From IMG/VR virus record IMGVR_UViG_3300042988_001629, positions 1-29,007 of that record: a stretch of DNA of 29,007 nt; one strand, given 5' to 3'. Below, one piece after another: positions 1 to 6,928 of this stretch (position 1 is its first letter; the number at the start of each line of letters is the position of its first letter). This stretch comes from a virus. Below the pieces are notes generated by a model that saw only the letters and a program-made list of their open reading frames with translations, did not search any database and was not told the DNA's origin. A program made the translations under genes and the position numbers.

Positions 1-2
1 CG

Positions 3-236
3 CGGCGACACGTCCGGGCCGTGTCGGAGCTCCTCGAGCTCGCCACTCAGGCCACCGACCGAGAGCACGCGGCAGACGAGGTGCTCGCCCGCTGGCGCCG
101 TGCGCTCGCCCACCAGGGCTACCCGACCGTCCGCGAGGTCGGCGAGCTCGCCAAGCACTGGGGGCACTTCGCGCCGCCCCGCGACACCATCGCGGACACG
201 TGGGCAGGCACCGAGTCGGGAGACATCGCCCTATGA
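3..236 (+). CDS. 3' end of an unidentified early/replication gene (partial)
   Basis: The reading frame is open from the left edge of the window to the stop at 234-236. A GTG at 21 could start a 71-residue protein, but it has no convincing ribosome-binding site and the frame continues upstream. It is therefore probably the C-terminal part of a longer gene. The visible part is helical and charged, with no recognisable motif. Its stop overlaps the ATG of the helicase-loader gene (ATGA at 233-236). In many phages the gene just before a DnaC-like loader is the replication initiator or a helicase partner, so that role is plausible here by context only. Confidence 0.6.
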   Translation, partial: RRHVRAVSELLELATQATDREHAADEVLARWRRALAHQGYPTVREVGELAKHWGHFAPPRDTIADTWAGTESGDIAL

Positions 237-1009
237 GCGCGCGAGACCCGACGGCCATCTGGGCCGACATCCGCGCTCTCGGTCGGCCCCAGCACCCGCT
301 GTGTGGTGGCGCCGCAGCACTGAGCGACCGCGTGCGCGGCATGGCCCTGCTCGCGCACTGGCGCTGCGCACTCGACGGGTGGCGGCAGGAGAACCCCGAG
401 GGCGAGCAGCGCTACGAAGCCCTTCTCGCAGAGCTCGACGCCGGAGAGCGCAAGCTCGCAGAGGCCCGACGTCGCCACGCGGCTGAGCGCTCGTGGGCAG
501 AGACCGGCGCGGTACCGCCTCGGGTGCTGGCGGCCCTCGAGTCCTACCGGCCCGACACGGCCGCGGCCGCGGCCGTGGCTCGCTGGCTCCCGAGCCCTGC
601 CACCTGGCTCTTGCTCCTCGGCGGCACTGGCACCGGGAAATCCACCGCGGCCGCGTGGGCACTGCGCGAGGTGCACCGCGCAGGCGCCTCGGTGGCGTGG
701 GTCCAGTCAGCGCGCCTCGCAGTCGACGCCGGAGGCTGGGAGGGCGAGCAGCTTGCGCGGCGCCTCCGCGGCGTCACGGTGCTCGTGGTGGACGACGTGG
801 GCGCCCAGGACGGCAGCGAGTACGCACGCGGAATCCTCCGCGAGCTACTCACCGAGCGCCACGAGGCCAGCGAGCGCACGATACTGACCTCGAATCTCGA
901 GGCCGCGGCGCTGCGTGCGCACCTGGGTGACCGCCTGTACGACAGGGTGCGACATGAGTGCAAGTTGACCCTGTGCGTCGGTGCGTCGATGCGTGGAGGG
1001 GCGAAGTGA
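233..1009 (+). CDS. DnaC/IstB-like AAA+ ATPase, putative replicative helicase loader
   Basis: 258 residues. The N-terminal 110 residues are helical, as expected for a helicase-binding domain. An AAA+ core follows: Walker A GGTGTGKST at about residues 130-138, Walker B LVVDDVG at about 184-190, sensor-1 ILTSN at about 217-221, and an arginine-rich GDRLYDRVRH segment at about 232-241 where DnaC/IstB proteins carry the arginine finger. Such proteins load the replicative helicase on single-stranded DNA at the origin. The ATG at 233 is chosen for its ATGA overlap with the preceding stop and because it removes an upstream stretch that only mirrors the neighbouring frame. No IS21 transposase lies beside it, so an IstB transposition role is unlikely. 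Confidence 0.88.
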   Translation: MSARDPTAIWADIRALGRPQHPLCGGAAALSDRVRGMALLAHWRCALDGWRQENPEGEQRYEALLAELDAGERKLAEARRRHAAERSWAETGAVPPRVLAALESYRPDTAAAAAVARWLPSPATWLLLLGGTGTGKSTAAAWALREVHRAGASVAWVQSARLAVDAGGWEGEQLARRLRGVTVLVVDDVGAQDGSEYARGILRELLTERHEASERTILTSNLEAAALRAHLGDRLYDRVRHECKLTLCVGASMRGGAK

Positions 1010-1161
1010 CGCGAAGTCGGACACGTGTCCTGGTTTCGTACGCCACAGAAGGCCTCTGGTCGCCGCGTGGTGGCACGAAGTTGACGCGGACCGGCGTGGA
1101 GATGGGCAGCGAAGAAGCACGCAACAGAGAGGCAGTCGGAGCCGTTAAGCGCTGTTCTTGA
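1006..1161 (+). CDS. Small hypothetical protein, 51 residues
   Basis: Unrecognised and basic, with no visible domain. The case for a real gene is architectural. Its GTG overlaps the helicase-loader stop as GTGA (1006-1009), and its TGA overlaps the next ATG as TGATG (1159-1163). These are the same coupling arrangements used across the window. It fills what would otherwise be a 150-base gap. A longer form from the GTG at 958 would run deep into the loader gene and is less likely. An alternative is untranslated leader DNA for the next gene. Confidence 0.45.
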   Translation: MTRSRTRVLVSYATEGLWSPRGGTKLTRTGVEMGSEEARNREAVGAVKRCS

Positions 1162-1511
1162 TGAAAGAGGCTAAAATGTCAAAACGGACTGTAAAACAGC
1201 ATTACGTTTACAAACCTGTAAATTTACAAGAGTCTGTAAATCCGGTCGTCACCTGGGAATCCGACTGGGAGCGCCCACCGGCTCGGCACCCCGTCGTCGT
1301 GTGTCCTCGGTGTGGTGGCGTCCGTCGAGCGACGGCTGGGCCGCACGCGCTGCGGTGGGTGGACGGGCGGCGAGTCGACTGCTGCGGGGAGGTGGTGCCG
1401 CTCGAGCGGCTCGGGGTGGCCGCGCAGTTAGAGGCACTGGCGAGAGGCGGCAACGCCGAGCGCTATTACCGCGAGGCGCTCGAGTTGCTCGCCGAGGAGG
1501 CGAAGCCGTGA
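1161..1511 (+). CDS. Small zinc-ribbon protein
   Basis: 116 residues from the ATG at 1161 (TGATG coupling), or 111 from the ATG at 1176, which has a good AGAGG site five bases upstream; the choice is open. Cys48-x2-Cys51 (CPRCGG) and Cys74-Cys75 form a plausible zinc ribbon, followed by a helical C-terminus (about 83-112). Function is unknown; a nucleic-acid or partner-binding role is the usual guess for such phage mini-proteins. The first 25 codons are strikingly AT-rich compared with the rest of the window and hold the TGTAAA repeat cluster annotated separately, so this 5' end may double as a DNA control site. Confidence 0.75.
   Translation: MKEAKMSKRTVKQHYVYKPVNLQESVNPVVTWESDWERPPARHPVVVCPRCGGVRRATAGPHALRWVDGRRVDCCGEVVPLERLGVAAQLEALARGGNAERYYREALELLAEEAKP
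1190..1240. promoter_or_regulatory. AT-rich island with TGTAAA/TTTACA half-sites
   Basis: Five copies of one hexamer occur in 51 bases: TGTAAA at 1190-1195, TTTACA at 1207-1212, a perfect palindrome TGTAAATTTACA at 1217-1228, and TGTAAA at 1235-1240. The surrounding genome is so GC-rich that this is not expected by chance. The cluster lies inside the 5' end of the zinc-ribbon gene and about 180 bases after the helicase-loader gene. It could be an operator for a dimeric regulator, or origin iterons with an unwinding element. The sequence alone does not decide between them. Confidence 0.5.
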
Positions 1512-1729
1512 GCCGCGCGGCCCTGCTCGACGTGCTGCGCGCCGACGCGCGAGAGATTGCTGGGGCACTCACGCCAGCGCGCAGCGCTCCTCGGGCCGAG
1601 GTGCTCGAGCTCGTGGCGCGGGCTGCCAAACTCTACCTCCTCGCTCTCGACGCCGAAGCCAGGACCATCCGCGGAGACGCAGAGGACTACCTGCGTGACG
1701 CCCTGGCGACGCTGCGGAGGGCGCCGTGA
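1508..1729 (+). CDS. Small helical hypothetical protein, 73 residues
   Basis: Start GTG at 1508, overlapping the previous stop as GTGA. A longer open frame extends upstream to 1301, but that part only mirrors the zinc-ribbon gene in another frame. The protein is alanine/leucine/arginine-rich, almost certainly all helical, with no cysteine cluster or membrane segment. It ends in a GTGA overlap with the RuvC-like gene, so the two are probably made together. Function unknown. Confidence 0.7.
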   Translation: MSRAALLDVLRADAREIAGALTPARSAPRAEVLELVARAAKLYLLALDAEARTIRGDAEDYLRDALATLRRAP

Positions 1730-2403
1730 CTCCGCGCGAATTTCTCAGCCAGCTCAGTCCGTCGCCCGAGGTGCTTCCCGCGCCCGGTCAGTGGACCGTC
1801 GTGGGCGTGGACCCAGGCCTCACTGCGGCCGGGGCCTGCATCTGGGCCGGAGAGGAGGTGGACGGCGTCCTCCGAGGCCGCGTCGTCTGGGTGAATGCCT
1901 GGTCGCCGCGCCAGGGCGGCCCGAGGCGCTGCCGCACGACACGGACAGACGACCTCGCGCGTCGGTACCAGTCACATGCGCGGTGGCTCGACGGCGTGCT
2001 GGCGCTGGCGTCGGAGTGCTACCACGGACGCCTGCTGTGCGTGGCCGTGGAGGCGCTGGCCATTCCGCACCGCACGTCGCGCGTCACCGTCAGCACCCTG
2101 GGGCGCTCTCGCGGCCTCGTGGACGCGCTGGCGGTGGCCCACCGGGTGGAGCTGGTGGACGTGCAGGCGAAGGCAGCGAAGGCCGCGGCTACCGGGTACA
2201 CCGGGGCCGCGAAGACGGAGGTGCAGGACGCGGTTGAGGCCAGGTGGTGCACGCTCGGGCACGTGCACCCGCCATCGCGTCGCGAGCACGCGGCAGATGC
2301 GGTGGCGGTACTACTCTCGGCAGGGCCTGCTGTGGTACGCGTAGCGCAGACGCTGGGTCGAGATGTGGAGCGATTCGAAGTCCTCGAGAGGAGCGAGACA
2401 TGA
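1726..2403 (+). CDS. RuvC-like Holliday-junction resolvase / RNase H-fold nuclease
   Basis: 225 residues. The N-terminal strand VVGVDPGLTAAG (about 25-36) matches the first RuvC motif, with Asp29 as catalytic acid. VAVEAL at about 107-112 supplies Glu109. HAADAVAVLL at about 188-197 supplies His188 and Asp191, in the pattern of RuvC proteins that use His in place of the third Asp. In phages such enzymes cut branched recombination and replication intermediates before packaging. The start is GTG at 1726 (GTGA overlap). It lies upstream of the terminase genes, consistent with debranching DNA for packaging. Confidence 0.82.
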   Translation: MTPREFLSQLSPSPEVLPAPGQWTVVGVDPGLTAAGACIWAGEEVDGVLRGRVVWVNAWSPRQGGPRRCRTTRTDDLARRYQSHARWLDGVLALASECYHGRLLCVAVEALAIPHRTSRVTVSTLGRSRGLVDALAVAHRVELVDVQAKAAKAAATGYTGAAKTEVQDAVEARWCTLGHVHPPSRREHAADAVAVLLSAGPAVVRVAQTLGRDVERFEVLERSET

Positions 2404-2969
2404 CGCGAGAAGAGACGGCTGCTGTGCTGGTGCGTGCGGCAGCGCGACACGAGGCAATGGCCAACGCCCTGGGTCTGTGGGCTGCCGGAATGCGCAACGA
2501 CTTCGCCGCACACGACGTCGCTGTGGACGTGCTCGCGGCCCAGGACGTGTTCGAGAGGCTGGTGGAGCTTCAGCAAATCGGGCTCGAGCTGAGAGGCCTG
2601 TGCGTGGGCAAGCTCGGGTGGGCAGACCTCGCCACGCCTGAGCCTCACCTGTGGCCGCCACTCTACTACGTACCAGCGTCCGGGCCGCCATTACGGGGCG
2701 GTGAGCTCGCCCATGGCGTGGACTGCTATCTCGAGGAGGAGCGTCCCAGTACGCCGCGTGACTGGGCACGCCACCTGCGCGCTGCGCTGGCCCCAGACGC
2801 CACGGGGCAGCTGGTGTTGCACCGGCGAGACATCCAGGGCCTGGCGCTGGTGCTCGAGGGGCTGGTCGCCACGGTGGCGCAGCTCGAGGGGTACGTCCAG
2901 ACTGCGACGGACGAGGCCGCGAAGCTGAGGCAGCGCGAGGCGTTTACGCGCCGAGGAGAGGCGCCGTGA
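2400..2969 (+). CDS. Hypothetical protein, 189 residues
   Basis: Starts at ATG 2400 (ATGA overlap) behind a GAGAGGAGCG ribosome-binding site. The N-terminal 80 residues are helical. The middle has tryptophan/proline/tyrosine-rich segments (about residues 80-125), and the C-terminal 60 residues look like a helix pair or coiled coil. No domain is recognised. It belongs to the run of overlapping early genes between the resolvase and the DUF3310 gene, and its stop overlaps the next GTG as GTGA. Confidence 0.75.
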   Translation: MTREETAAVLVRAAARHEAMANALGLWAAGMRNDFAAHDVAVDVLAAQDVFERLVELQQIGLELRGLCVGKLGWADLATPEPHLWPPLYYVPASGPPLRGGELAHGVDCYLEEERPSTPRDWARHLRAALAPDATGQLVLHRRDIQGLALVLEGLVATVAQLEGYVQTATDEAAKLRQREAFTRRGEAP

Positions 2970-3688
2970 GTCGCAGCGGTGGAGCTGATTCGGAGACTGG
3001 AGGCACTGCAATGAGCCAAGTAGACCCGAGAAACGGACGCATCAACCCATACCTACCGGTGCGCCCGGCACGCAGCCTCGTCACGCCTGCCGACTGGTTC
3101 TCACTCGTCGACGGACTGCTGAAGCCTACGTGGATGCGCTGGGAGCCAGGCGAGGGCAAGAACGGCCGCATCCATGTCGAACCTGTCGCTGGCTTCTCGC
3201 CCACGGTGACGTCCGAGCCTGGACCTAGGCTTGGCCCATGGGGCCAGGAGGAGGACGCGGTCGTGGTGCGCATGGTGGACGCTAGAGCCCTGCGCGCGCT
3301 GCGAGTGTTGGTGGTGCGCGGCTGCGGCGTGGTGTTGGTGGAGCGAATTGTGCCGCACGTGGCAGACTGGGCGAACACAGCACCAGACGAGAGGATTTGG
3401 ATGGCGCCTGAGGACCCGCGGACGTCGGTGACGCCGACCGAGCCCGAGCACCTCGCAGACTCAGACGTCGCGCACCCGGCGCACTACACCCGGGGCAAAG
3501 TCGAGTGCATCGACGCCATCGAGTCCGCCGTCCAGGGGCTCGACCCGGTGTCGGCCGTGCTGGTGGGGCAGGTTCTCAAGTACGTGTGGCGGCACGCGCA
3601 CAAGGGGACGCCAATGAAGGACCTCGAGAAGGCTGCATGGTACCTGGAGCGGCTCACGCGGCACGTGACTGCGAAGGAGACGAAGTGA
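2966..3688 (+). CDS. DUF3310-domain protein with long N-terminal extension
   Basis: 240 residues from the GTG at 2966 (GTGA overlap, upstream GAGGAGAGG). An ATG at 3011 with GGAGG seven bases upstream would give 225 residues, and both starts are credible. The C-terminal part (about 170-232) has the DUF3310 pattern: HPAHY, then IDAIES, then a GQVLKYVWRHAHKG core and a WYLERL end. DUF3310 proteins are common in phage early regions and are sometimes annotated as nucleotide-kinase-like, but their activity is not established. The first 165 residues are not recognised and are much longer than the usual short DUF3310 protein. Confidence 0.8.
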   Translation: MSRSGGADSETGGTAMSQVDPRNGRINPYLPVRPARSLVTPADWFSLVDGLLKPTWMRWEPGEGKNGRIHVEPVAGFSPTVTSEPGPRLGPWGQEEDAVVVRMVDARALRALRVLVVRGCGVVLVERIVPHVADWANTAPDERIWMAPEDPRTSVTPTEPEHLADSDVAHPAHYTRGKVECIDAIESAVQGLDPVSAVLVGQVLKYVWRHAHKGTPMKDLEKAAWYLERLTRHVTAKETK

Positions 3689-3831
3689 GGCGCATCTCAG
3701 AGCCAGAACTCGAAGCGGTGGGGTGCGGCATCGACCCGCGCGCAGCGGAGCAACTGGTGGTTCGCGACACGCTTCAGAGTCTCATCGACAACGAGCCCGA
3801 GGAGGACGCATGCAAGCCCTCGTCGACGTGA
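3685..3831 (+). CDS. Very small hypothetical protein, 48 residues
   Basis: GTG start at 3685 overlaps the DUF3310 stop as GTGA. The product is acidic and helical, with no motif. Its last 22 bases overlap the start of the next gene, whose GGAGGAC ribosome-binding site lies inside this coding sequence. Existence rests on coupling and on lack of another explanation for 3689-3809. Confidence 0.5.
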   Translation: MRRISEPELEAVGCGIDPRAAEQLVVRDTLQSLIDNEPEEDACKPSST

Positions 3832-4055
3832 CCATCGTCCTCTCGGCCCTGGTGGTGCTCTGGATGGCATGGCTCGCCTGGCGTGGCACCCGAGAGGAAT
3901 CGGTGGGCCTGCCGTGCCAGCGCTGCGGTGCACCCGACTCGTCGCAGCTGTGGACGACTCGGGACGACTGGGGGCGGTACGTGCACCACTGGGTGTGCCC
4001 GGCGTGTAAGGCCGACCTGGCCGCTCGACATGTGCCCAGCGACGTGGCACCCTGA
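3810..4055 (+). CDS. Single-pass membrane protein with zinc ribbon
   Basis: 81 residues from ATG 3810, behind GGAGGACGC, a near-ideal ribosome-binding site. A hydrophobic helix spans about residues 4-25. The rest carries Cys36-x2-Cys39 (CQRC) and Cys63-x2-Cys66 (CPAC), a four-cysteine zinc ribbon. The probable topology is an N-terminal anchor with the ribbon in the cytoplasm, because positively charged residues follow the helix. Function unknown. Small membrane proteins in phage early regions can affect the host envelope or superinfection, but nothing here shows that. Confidence 0.75.
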   Translation: MQALVDVTIVLSALVVLWMAWLAWRGTREESVGLPCQRCGAPDSSQLWTTRDDWGRYVHHWVCPACKADLAARHVPSDVAP

Positions 4056-4121
4056 ACAGCAGGCAGCAGCTGAGCAACAGCGGTACTGAGCAGCGAGGTG
4101 GCGGTACCGCGAGGGCAGACC

Positions 4122-4418
4122 ATGGCCGAAAAGAGCAGCAGTGGTATTGCTTCGGTGCGCCTCATCGAGTCCGTGTGGCTCGGTGGGACTGAGACGGTGA
4201 CGGTGGTGACGCGCACGGGCGCAGCGGGTGGCGGAGTCGTCGCCGCCGTGACGCCAGCGCGCCTCGAGACGGACGGCAGCGCGGTCGCAATCGAGACGAA
4301 GCAGCGTGCGGACGGACTCCTCCTTGTCGCGACGCTGAGAGACCGCGGCAACGGCAGCGAGGTGCGGGAGCGCGTCTTCGTTCCGTGGTCCAACGTGCGG
4401 CAGGTCCGCTATGAGTGA
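4122..4418 (+). CDS. Hypothetical protein, 98 residues, beta-rich
   Basis: ATG 4122 is preferred: GAGGG lies six bases upstream. A GTG at 4098 in the same frame has a poorer site. The sequence alternates hydrophobic and polar residues in short strands, suggesting a small beta barrel or sandwich; VPWSNVRQVRYE near the end resembles small phage proteins placed before the terminase. The last eight bases overlap the small-terminase start (ATGAGTGA at 4411-4418). The 66 bases before it (4056-4121) hold no gene. Confidence 0.65.
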   Translation: MAEKSSSGIASVRLIESVWLGGTETVTVVTRTGAAGGGVVAAVTPARLETDGSAVAIETKQRADGLLLVATLRDRGNGSEVRERVFVPWSNVRQVRYE

Positions 4419-4791
4419 CGCACCGTCGGCGGCAGTCCCTCCGACGGTGCGGAAGAAGGTGGTTGGGAGGCCGTTTCAGAAGGGCGTGAGTGGCAACCCG
4501 GGCGGGCGCTACGCCAATGGCGGAGGCTCGACGACGGCAGCGCAGCGACTGGCGAGAGAGCTCCGGGCCGGCATCCAGGCGGACCTGGTGCGGCTGCTGT
4601 GGGGAATCGCAGCCAACGAAGCCGAGGAGACGCGGGAGCGCATCAGCGCCGCCAAGGCGCTGCTCGACGAACCAGCGCCCGAGGTGGAGGAGCTGCTCCA
4701 GCGAATCGAGGACCTCGAGCGCGAGCTCGACGTGGAGGCCGGCCGTGTCGCGAGCGCAGCGCCAGCTGAGCCAAGCCCAGAAGCGTCTTGA
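4411..4791 (+). CDS. terS: Putative terminase small subunit (DUF5681-like)
   Basis: 126 residues. The N-terminus has the GRPFQKGVSGNPGGR pattern (about 19-33) of DUF5681 proteins, which in phages usually lie directly before the large terminase. A helical region (about 42-90) and a C-terminal coiled coil (about 90-112) follow, consistent with an oligomeric DNA-recognition subunit that picks the packaging site and stimulates the large subunit. It overlaps the large-terminase start by 47 bases. The role is inferred from position and motif; no DNA-binding helix-turn-helix is obvious. Confidence 0.72.
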   Translation: MSDAPSAAVPPTVRKKVVGRPFQKGVSGNPGGRYANGGGSTTAAQRLARELRAGIQADLVRLLWGIAANEAEETRERISAAKALLDEPAPEVEELLQRIEDLERELDVEAGRVASAAPAEPSPEAS

Positions 4792-6205
4792 CGCGCTAGA
4801 GCAGCGTCGCCGGGCCAAGCGCGAGTGCCTGCCGTGGGACGTGGCCAGCATCCTGTTCCCTCGGCAGAGCGAGTTCGGGCTGGAGACGGCCCGCTACATG
4901 ACGGCGGTGTGCACGCGCCGCGCTGGGAAGTCGTACGCCTGCGCGGTGAAGCTACTCGACACGGCGCTGAGAAAGCCCGGCTCGGTGGCGCTGTACATCA
5001 CGCTCAGCCGCATCAACGCCAAGCGTCTCGTGTGGGGCATTCTGAAGGAGCTCAACGAGCGCCACGGCCTCGGTGGTGAGGTGCTCGAGGGCGACTTGTG
5101 CATCCGGCTCCGCAACGGCTCCGCGGTGTACCTCTCTGGCGCCAGCGATGAGGGCGAGGTGGAGAAGTTCCGTGGCTTGGCTCTGTCGGTCGTCGTGGTC
5201 GACGAGGCGCAAGCCTTCCCCCGCTACCTCCAGCGCCTGGTCGACGAGGTGTTGGCGCCAGCTCTGATGGACTTCGCGGGCCAACTGGCCCTCATCGGCA
5301 CACCTGGGCCGGTGCCGGTCGGGTACTTCTACGACGCGAGCCGCAACGCCGCGTGGGCGCACCACGCCTGGAGCGTCGTCCACAACCCGCACGTGCTGGC
5401 GAAGTCGGGGCAGACGCCGACGCAGCTGCTCCAGGCCGAGTTGGAGCGCCGGGGGGTGACTGCCGAGGACGCAGTCATCCAACGCGAGTGGTTTGGAAGG
5501 TGGGTCCTCGACCGGAGCGCCCTCGTCTTCGCCTGGGACGCGCAGCGCAACGGCCGCACGCCGCGCCAGGACTGCCAGCACTACGTCGTAGGGGTAGACC
5601 TGGGCTTCGACGACGCCGACGCGGTAGCGGTGCTGGGCTGGCGCGACGACTCGCCGGAGGTGGACCTGGTCTACGAGTGGGTTGGCGCTAAGCAGGGCGT
5701 CACGCCGCTCATGGAGCGCGTCCGGGAGGTGTGGGAGCGCTACCAGCCCATCGTCGTGGTGGCTGACACGGGAGGACTGGGCAAGAAAATCGCCGAGGAA
5801 ATCACCCAGCGCACCTCCATCCCCATTGAGGCGGCCGACAAGGCGAGGAAGCTTGAGCACATCGAGCTGATGAACGATGCGCTGCGCACAGGGCGCCTCT
5901 TCGCCCCGACTGACTCGCGCTTCGCTGACGACTGCGTGCGCGTGGAGTGGGACCGAAGCAACCCAGAGAAGCCGGAAATCAGCGACCGCTACCACAGCGA
6001 CATCGCCGACGCCGTACTGTACGCCTGGCGTCGGGCTATGGGGTGGCTGTACTCTCCGGCCAAGCCTCCACCGCCGAAGCCACAGACTCCGGAGTGGCTG
6101 GCGGCAAAGAGGGCTGAGGCGGAGGAGGAGTTGGAGGCTGAGATGGAGCGGGAGTTCGAGGTCAACCGGCAGCGCGCTGCCGAAGACGAGGAGCAGTGGG
6201 CATGA
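4745..6205 (+). CDS. terL: Terminase large subunit (ATPase-nuclease)
   Basis: 486 residues from GTG 4745, with GGAGG six bases upstream inside the small-subunit gene. Translation further upstream only mirrors terS. The ATPase half has the Walker A-type CTRRAGKS at about 56-63, Walker B VVVVDEAQ with Asp153/Glu154, and a coupling motif LIGTPG at about 183-188. The nuclease half has an RNase H-fold acid set: VGVDLGF (Asp285), VVVADTGG (Asp341) and HSDIADAV (Asp419/Asp422). This motor pumps DNA into the prohead through the portal and cuts the concatemer. The C-terminal 55 residues are proline-rich, then an acidic helix. Confidence 0.95.
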   Translation: MSRAQRQLSQAQKRLDALEQRRRAKRECLPWDVASILFPRQSEFGLETARYMTAVCTRRAGKSYACAVKLLDTALRKPGSVALYITLSRINAKRLVWGILKELNERHGLGGEVLEGDLCIRLRNGSAVYLSGASDEGEVEKFRGLALSVVVVDEAQAFPRYLQRLVDEVLAPALMDFAGQLALIGTPGPVPVGYFYDASRNAAWAHHAWSVVHNPHVLAKSGQTPTQLLQAELERRGVTAEDAVIQREWFGRWVLDRSALVFAWDAQRNGRTPRQDCQHYVVGVDLGFDDADAVAVLGWRDDSPEVDLVYEWVGAKQGVTPLMERVREVWERYQPIVVVADTGGLGKKIAEEITQRTSIPIEAADKARKLEHIELMNDALRTGRLFAPTDSRFADDCVRVEWDRSNPEKPEISDRYHSDIADAVLYAWRRAMGWLYSPAKPPPPKPQTPEWLAAKRAEAEEELEAEMEREFEVNRQRAAEDEEQWA

Positions 6206-6486
6206 CAGCAGACGAGCTCGGACGGATGACGATTGCGGACCTCGAGAGCGCCGCGGCACGAGTAGCCGCAGCGCTGGCGGTGCTGCGTGAGGCAGGGGCG
6301 TGGGCGCCCAGGACGGCTTCCTCGACCGCTGCGCCCGTGGCGACCGCCGTGCCTGCGCCACCCCTGGCCCAGGAGACGGCCGCGGCCCTGTCGGCGACCG
6401 AGCTCTCCGAGCGCCGGGCCCTGCTGCGCCGCATCCGCGGAGAGGACCTGCCGCCAGAAATCGCAGCGCTGGAGCGGACGTCATGA
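6202..6486 (+). CDS. Small hypothetical protein, 94 residues
   Basis: ATG 6202 overlaps the large-terminase stop (ATGA). Two helical stretches (about 1-35 and 60-92) flank an Ala/Pro/Thr linker. No domain is recognised. It is the first of three mini-genes between terminase and portal, all linked by stop-start overlaps, so it is probably translated with them and may act in head assembly or packaging; that is inference from position. Confidence 0.65.
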   Translation: MTADELGRMTIADLESAAARVAAALAVLREAGAWAPRTASSTAAPVATAVPAPPLAQETAAALSATELSERRALLRRIRGEDLPPEIAALERTS

Positions 6487-6692
6487 GCCGCGTGGACGGT
6501 GACCCTGTCGGCGCCGAGGCAGAGAAGTCCGTCTCGCAGCGCAAGGGACGGTACGACCCAGGATGGACGCCGACGGAGCGACGCCAGCGCGACCAGCTGA
6601 TGAAGCAGTTCACCTCGACGGGCGGTGAAGGCACGCGAGGCAACTCCGAGGCCTACCGCCGCGGGTACGACGCAATCGACTGGAGCAAGTGA
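6483..6692 (+). CDS. Small hypothetical protein, 69 residues
   Basis: ATG 6483, ATGA overlap with the previous stop. Charged and largely polar, with a helix around GWTPTERRQRDQLMKQF (about 27-43) and a tail ending in GYDAIDWSK. No recognisable domain, membrane segment or cysteine cluster. An upstream extension of the frame only shadows the preceding gene. Confidence 0.6.
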   Translation: MSRVDGDPVGAEAEKSVSQRKGRYDPGWTPTERRQRDQLMKQFTSTGGEGTRGNSEAYRRGYDAIDWSK

Positions 6693-6928
6693 TGGAGCTC
6701 GAGCGCCTCGCAGCGTTGCTGTCCATCCTCCGCGTCAACGGCGTGCGCACCTACCAGGACGACAACGTGCGGCTGGAGCTCGACCCGCAGTCGACGCCAG
6801 AGTCCACGCGCAGCACGGCCGCAGAGTCGGACACGTGCGCGTGCGGGCACGGCCACTACGCCCACGTCAACGGGCTGTGTACAATGGGCTGCAGCGTCGA
6901 GGTGTGCGCCCCTGAGGAGAAGCCGTGA
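6692..6928 (+). CDS. Small Cys/His-rich putative zinc-binding protein
   Basis: 78 residues from ATG 6692 (TGATG overlap); a GTG at 6689 would add one residue. The C-terminal half holds Cys49, Cys51, His53, His55, His58, Cys63, Cys67 and Cys72 in 24 residues, a dense set able to bind one or two metal ions. The N-terminal 30 residues are a helix and strands. It lies directly before the portal gene. Function unknown. Confidence 0.7.
   Translation: MELERLAALLSILRVNGVRTYQDDNVRLELDPQSTPESTRSTAAESDTCACGHGHYAHVNGLCTMGCSVEVCAPEEKP

Noticed and set aside
958-1005. Earlier GTG start at 958 for the 51-residue gene
   Set aside because: It would run 52 bases into the helicase-loader gene without a ribosome-binding site, while GTG 1006 forms the usual GTGA overlap.
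1080-1110. TTGACG that might be a promoter -35 box
   Set aside because: No acceptable -10 sequence lies 16-18 bases downstream.
4952-6643. Long open frame (563 codons) on the minus strand opposite the large terminase
   Set aside because: High GC removes stop codons from antisense frames. The plus strand here has clear terminase motifs, and the antisense translation is Arg/His/Leu-rich with no domain.
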